Below are positions 60,672 through 64,000 of a DNA stretch of 64,000 nucleotides, in pieces. A program made the position numbers and the translations under genes. Each line of letters opens with the position of its first letter. Positions within the stretch are counted from its first letter, which is position 1. The notes under the pieces were generated by a model. It searched no databases. It saw nothing but the letters and a program-made list of their open reading frames with translations, and was not told the origin of the DNA. This DNA is from Rufibacter ruber (GTDB lineage Bacteria > Bacteroidota > Bacteroidia > Cytophagales > Hymenobacteraceae): the NCBI RefSeq assembly GCF_001647275.1, contig NZ_LRMM01000017.1, forward strand, positions 1-64,000. Direction: 5' to 3'.

Positions 60672-61799
60672 TTAATATTTCAACACCCGTTCATACACTT
60701 GGTGCAGCTGGGGGATTGTCACCTCCGGCCTGAAAGACAGGGCGTGTTCCAGCCCTTTCTTCACCATTTCCTTTTGGAGTTCAGGGCTGCCCAGGATTTC
60801 CTGAATGGCCTGAGACATGGCGTCTGTGTCAGTGGGGGAGACGTAGCGGGCGGCAGGGCCCCCGGCCTCGGCAAAGCAGGAACCGGTGGAGGTGATTACC
60901 GGCACGCCGCAGTTCAAGGCCTCTACTATGGGAATCCCGAAGCCCTCAAAGATTGACGGGTACACAAACAGTGTGGCCAGCTGGTAGATCACGGGCAGCT
61001 CCTGGAACGGGATGTACGGCAGAAAGTGCACCTTCTCCTCTAGCCTGTGCCGGGTAATGAACGCCTGCAGCTCCTTATAGTAATCAGTCTTGCGCCCAAT
61101 GAACACCAGCGGCACCGGCGCGCCCGCCGCGTGCCAGCCTTTTAGAAGGTGCAGCTGGTTCTTGCGCTTTTCCAGCGTGCCCACGCACAGGATGAACTCA
61201 GCGGGCAGACTGTACTTTGCGCGAACCGCGTTTTGGGCCTTTTTTTCAAAAAACTGCTGAAAAACAGGATCGCAGTCCTGGTAAACCACCTGCACCTTCT
61301 CCTTCGGCACGCCAAAAAATTCTTCCAGGTCCTGCGCCGTCTGCTGACTGATGGCTACAATCTGGTGGGCGGTGTCACAGGCGTCTTTGAATTTCTTGCG
61401 GTAAATGTAGCGGTCAATGGCCGGGTAGAGCTCTGGGAACCGCAGGAAGATAAGGTCATGAATGGTGACCACCAGCTTGGTCTTGGTGCGGTCAATGCCG
61501 TAGGGCAGCTCATTGCTGAGGCCGTGGTAGACCTGCACCCCGTGCTTAGGCAATGCCGCCCGCAGGCCAAAGGTGCGCCACATAGAGGAGAGGCGTTTGC
61601 CCAGCCCGACTGGCAGAATCACCTGGGTTCTGGCCACGGGCGGGTAAAATTGCTTGAAGAGCTCTTTCTGCCGGGGGGTGAACAACGCGTACTGGTCACC
61701 GGGGAAATGCACCATCATGCCAGAGATGACATATCGGCTGTAGTTGCCCAGGCCAGAGGCATTGGTGAAAGCGCGTTTGGCGTCGTATCCTATCTTCAT
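60672..61799 (-). CDS. Family 4 (GT-B) glycosyltransferase
   Basis: 375 residues. N-terminal acceptor half begins MKIGYDAKRAFTNASGLGNYSRYVI with GLGNYSR as the usual loop. The C-terminal donor half has FILCVGTLEKRKNQLHLLKGW, VFIGRKTDYYKEL, and the E-x7-E-like FEGFGIPIVEALNCGVPVITSTGSCFAEAGGPAA. It transfers a sugar from a nucleotide donor, in cell-surface glycan synthesis. A segment near residues 178-190 (PVFQQFFEKKAQNA) is encoded by DNA that matches the dispersed 40-bp repeat. Confidence 0.92.
   Translation of the reverse strand: MKIGYDAKRAFTNASGLGNYSRYVISGMMVHFPGDQYALFTPRQKELFKQFYPPVARTQVILPVGLGKRLSSMWRTFGLRAALPKHGVQVYHGLSNELPYGIDRTKTKLVVTIHDLIFLRFPELYPAIDRYIYRKKFKDACDTAHQIVAISQQTAQDLEEFFGVPKEKVQVVYQDCDPVFQQFFEKKAQNAVRAKYSLPAEFILCVGTLEKRKNQLHLLKGWHAAGAPVPLVFIGRKTDYYKELQAFITRHRLEEKVHFLPYIPFQELPVIYQLATLFVYPSIFEGFGIPIVEALNCGVPVITSTGSCFAEAGGPAARYVSPTDTDAMSQAIQEILGSPELQKEMVKKGLEHALSFRPEVTIPQLHQVYERVLKY
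61229..61268 (-). repeat. 40-bp palindromic repeat copy inside a coding gene
   Basis: On the gene strand CCTGTTTTTCAGCAGTTTTT is followed by TGAAAAAAAGGCCCAAAACG, close to the family consensus. The frame stays open and yields PVFQQFFEKKAQNA. The match is weaker in the stem centre, so a chance resemblance is possible. Confidence 0.45.
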
Positions 61800-61963
61800 A
61801 AGCTGAAGGCAAAATTAAAAGAAAATGCCGGCATCCTGCAACTGTGCGCGTTGGGCAAGGCCGGGAGGCTGCTCTCCCGCACCTCCCGGGAGGCCCAGCT
61901 ATTAGTCAGGCGGGACCGCTTTTTCTTACATAAGATATAAGGGCAGGGAATAAAAAGTAAAAT

Positions 61964-62002
61964 AAACTAAACTTATAGTTTGAAAACTAAGTATTTAGTT
62001 TT
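61964..62002. promoter_or_regulatory. Twin BlaI-type operators
   Basis: Two dyads ACTA-N6-TAGT: AAACTA/TAGTTT (61964-61981) and AAAACTAA-GTAT-TTAGTTTT (61983-62002). Centres are 20 bp apart, two DNA turns, so repressor dimers would bind on one face. They lie 31 bp before the blaI-like ATG. Confidence 0.6.
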
Positions 62003-62032
62003 ATGTTTGGGATAGACAAGCGCAACACTACT

Positions 62033-62410
62033 ATGAAAGAACTCACCAAGGCCGAGGAGCAGGTCATGCAAGTGCTCTGGAACATTAACCAGGGGTTTGT
62101 CAAAGACATTCTGGACCAGCTGCCGGAGCCCAAGCCCGCTTACAACACCGTCTCCACCATTGTGCGCATTCTGGAGAAGAAGGGCTTTGTCTCCTACAAG
62201 GCCTACGGCAAGACCCATGAGTACTTCCCGCTGGTGGCCAGAGACGAGTACCGCCACTTCTACCTGAAGAACTTTCTGGGCGGCTATTTTGGCGGCTCCT
62301 TTAAGAAGCTGGTTTCCTTTTTCGCCAAAGAGGAGAACATGGACCTGCAGGAACTGGAGGAAATGCTCAAGCATGTAAAGAACGACCTTAACCAAGACAA
62401 AGATGAATGA
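62033..62410 (+). CDS. BlaI/MecI-family repressor
   Basis: About 125 residues from ATG at 62033 (MKELTKAEEQVMQVLW); an ATG at 62003 abuts the operator and adds ten residues. Winged helix: ELTKAEEQVMQVLWNINQGFVKDILDQL, YNTVSTIVRILEKKGFVSYKAYGKTHEYFPL, then a dimerisation helix region and a C-terminal acidic tail. BlaI-type repressors are cut after signalling from a BlaR1-like protease. The next gene encodes exactly such a protein and overlaps by 8 bp. The inducing signal is unknown. Confidence 0.93.
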   Translation: MKELTKAEEQVMQVLWNINQGFVKDILDQLPEPKPAYNTVSTIVRILEKKGFVSYKAYGKTHEYFPLVARDEYRHFYLKNFLGGYFGGSFKKLVSFFAKEENMDLQELEEMLKHVKNDLNQDKDE

Positions 62411-64000
62411 TGCCCTCCTGCAGTACCTGTTAGAGTCAACGGGAGTTCTGTTGCTCTTCTACCTCTTTTTTGTGCTGGTGCTCAGGAAGGAGACAAGTTT
62501 CCAGTTCAACCGTTTCTATCTGCTGGGGGCGTTGCTGTTGGCGGTGGTGCTGCCGCTGTTGCAGCTGCCGGTGGTGAGCCTTTTTGCGCAGCCAGCAGAA
62601 CCAGTGGCAGAGGCGGTTCCTGTTGCATTTGCCGTAGAGACCGCTGATGTGGCCTGGGGGGCGCAGGTACAGGTAGAAGATGACAGTTTGGGGTATTGGC
62701 TCGTGCTCTATCTCCTTTACGGTGCGGGCGCGCTGTTCTTTGCGGGCAGGTTGGCTTTCCAGCTGGTTCAATTGCACCGGTTTGCGCATAAAGAAGGGTC
62801 TGTCTTTTTTCTGGCAGATAAAGTCCCTGTCTATTACACCAACGGCCGGTTGCCCACTTTCTCCTTCCTGCGCAGCATCTATTTTGACAACAGCCAGCCC
62901 CTTACCACCCTAGAACGCGACCAGATTCTGGAGCACGAGCAGGTGCATATTGCCCAGTGCCACAGCTGGGATATTCTTTTCGCCAGTCTGCTGGGCATTG
63001 TCTTCTGGTTTAACCCGCTGCTGGTGCTGTACAAGCGGGCTCTTGAGGAGACCCATGAGTTTATTGCAGATGCCCGTGTGGTAAGCCAGACAGACACGCA
63101 GGTGTACTCTTCCCTGCTGCTGAAACAGGTTTTCCAGAAGCTAGACCTGAGCGTGGCCAGCTACTTTTTTTTCAACAAATCACTCACCCTAAGCCGCATT
63201 AAGATGATGAAAAAGCAACACCATTCCCCCAGATTTGGCCGGCTGCTGCTGGTGGTCCCCTTTTTGCTGGGGTTAGTGGTTCTAGTGGCGGCTACCCGCC
63301 CGGCATCGCTGGTGCCGCTCTCCCCGCAGCAGCAAAATGCTTCTGGCTGGCTTTCATTTGGGGCGCAGGACAATCAGAGTGCCCAGTTTCCCGGTGGTCA
63401 GGAGGGGTTAAAGCAGTATGTGAAGAGTCACTTTTATTTACCGGCGGTAGCGTTTGAGCTGCGCAGAGGCAATGATCCCGTACGGGTGGTTGGGTCTGTT
63501 GAGGTGGAAGTCAAAGCAGACGGCTCAGCTGTCTTCAAACGACCCGTCCAGTTAGAGGTGTCTCCCAACCATGCTAAGGTACAGGAGGCGGTACGGCAGG
63601 AATTCAGCCGGATGGTAGCCAGCATGCCCAAATGGTCACCCGCGGTGAAGGACGGCAAAGCGGTTGCTTCCAGTACTACCATAACTATTGCCTCTGTTAG
63701 TACAGAGTTTGTGCCCCGCTCTGCCAATGCCGGCGTGCAGCAAAAGACGCAGGTAAGCACTGAGGCGAACCTGGCGGGGATAACCAGGCCGGCTGAGTTC
63801 CCGGGCGGCGAAGGCGCGAAGACCAATTTCATAGCCAGCAATTTTCAGCTTCCGGAGCTCCTGTTTGAACTGCGCGAAGACAGAAACAAGCCCCTTACGT
63901 TTGCCTGGCTCGGCAAAGCCGAAGTACTCATCAACAAAGACGGATATGTAAGCCAGGTAACCGGCGTGTCAGTAGAAAGTAAGCCCCTGCACTCAGCGGC
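62403..64000 (+). CDS. BlaR1/M56-family membrane protease, cut by window end
   Basis: ATG at 62403 overlaps the blaI-like stop; the frame stays open to the end (532 codons). Membrane helices at about 8-24, 38-55 and 100-117. The M56 zinc motif is HEQVH in LEHEQVHIAQCHSWD, and the third ligand region is ETHEFIADARV. A fourth helix (LLVVPFLLGLVVLVAA) leads to the periplasmic part. That part has at least two copies of a TonB-C-like unit, each starting with FPGG (QFPGGQEGLKQYVKSHFYLP and EFPGGEGAKTNFIASNFQLP). There is no penicillin-binding sensor in the visible part, so the signal is probably not a beta-lactam. Confidence 0.9.
   Translation, partial: MNDALLQYLLESTGVLLLFYLFFVLVLRKETSFQFNRFYLLGALLLAVVLPLLQLPVVSLFAQPAEPVAEAVPVAFAVETADVAWGAQVQVEDDSLGYWLVLYLLYGAGALFFAGRLAFQLVQLHRFAHKEGSVFFLADKVPVYYTNGRLPTFSFLRSIYFDNSQPLTTLERDQILEHEQVHIAQCHSWDILFASLLGIVFWFNPLLVLYKRALEETHEFIADARVVSQTDTQVYSSLLLKQVFQKLDLSVASYFFFNKSLTLSRIKMMKKQHHSPRFGRLLLVVPFLLGLVVLVAATRPASLVPLSPQQQNASGWLSFGAQDNQSAQFPGGQEGLKQYVKSHFYLPAVAFELRRGNDPVRVVGSVEVEVKADGSAVFKRPVQLEVSPNHAKVQEAVRQEFSRMVASMPKWSPAVKDGKAVASSTTITIASVSTEFVPRSANAGVQQKTQVSTEANLAGITRPAEFPGGEGAKTNFIASNFQLPELLFELREDRNKPLTFAWLGKAEVLINKDGYVSQVTGVSVESKPLHSA

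Noticed and set aside
1-64000. tRNA or rRNA genes
   Set aside because: No T-loop (GTTCRANNC) with matching acceptor and CCA context, and no conserved rRNA segments were noticed by eye; a tRNA search program would settle it.

Overview
The window is a piece of a Bacteroidota chromosome, most likely order Cytophagales, family Hymenobacteraceae (Rufibacter/Pontibacter/Hymenobacter-like). Pointers are a type IX secretion C-terminal sorting domain on a subtilase, promoters of the Bacteroidota form TTTG-N18..21-TAnnTTTG, HEIGH-type metallopeptidase lipoproteins, the LptD-like / amidase / MlaD-like gene order, and the lack of strong Shine-Dalgarno sites. The genus is an inference. No tRNA, rRNA, CRISPR array, transposase or integrase gene was seen.

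Layout. (1) 1-5.8 kb: an AT-rich accessory block in which every gene is on the minus strand. Small unknown genes and a mercury-resistance operon (ArsR-type regulator, MerT-MerP fusion, MerP-like protein, truncated lipoprotein, MerB, MerA) are separated by 67-131 bp palindromic sites that look like integron attC sites. (2) 5.8-13.2 kb: GC-richer core with a VOC protein, a frameshifted class D beta-lactamase, a frameshifted STAS-like gene, an MscS channel, an NTF2-like protein and a glutaminase-A-like lipoprotein. (3) 13.27-14.92 kb: a second short attC-like array with two unknown genes. Its right boundary shares a 40-base sequence (28/40 identical) with the right boundary of the first array. 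(4) 14.9-24.9 kb: cell-wall genes (AmpD-like amidase, PBP1A), a ParE-type toxin-antitoxin pair, an epimerase, queD-folE, a coiled-coil protein, pirin and DUF1579. (5) 24.9-26.65 kb: an AT-rich insert with a membrane-anchored unknown protein and a predicted PD-(D/E)XK nuclease. (6) 26.66-43.8 kb: pgi, a sterol-desaturase-family hydroxylase, a pyrophosphatase-like protein without its catalytic aspartates, a ThDP enzyme, ATP-grasp, SDR, the rpsP-rimM-trmD-rplS operon, a phosphoethanolamine transferase, a DUF418 gene with an internal stop, a desaturase, RluA and panB. (7) 43.8-64 kb: lptD diverging from amidase-mlaD, an acyl-CoA carboxyltransferase, a SirB1-like protein, a subtilase, two tandem metallopeptidases, a frameshifted alaA, an M16 peptidase, a glycosyltransferase and a BlaI-M56 regulatory pair cut by the window end.

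Repeats are the other main theme. A family of about 40-bp imperfect palindromes occurs 29 times between genes from 5.8 to 60.6 kb, with compensatory arm changes, plus one copy that appears to be read inside a glycosyltransferase gene. It is absent from the three AT-rich accessory blocks. A second, roughly 90-bp family with long terminal inverted repeats occurs five times plus one decayed copy. Four genes are broken, two of them by the loss of one G in a G run, so either recent gene decay or consensus errors should be considered.
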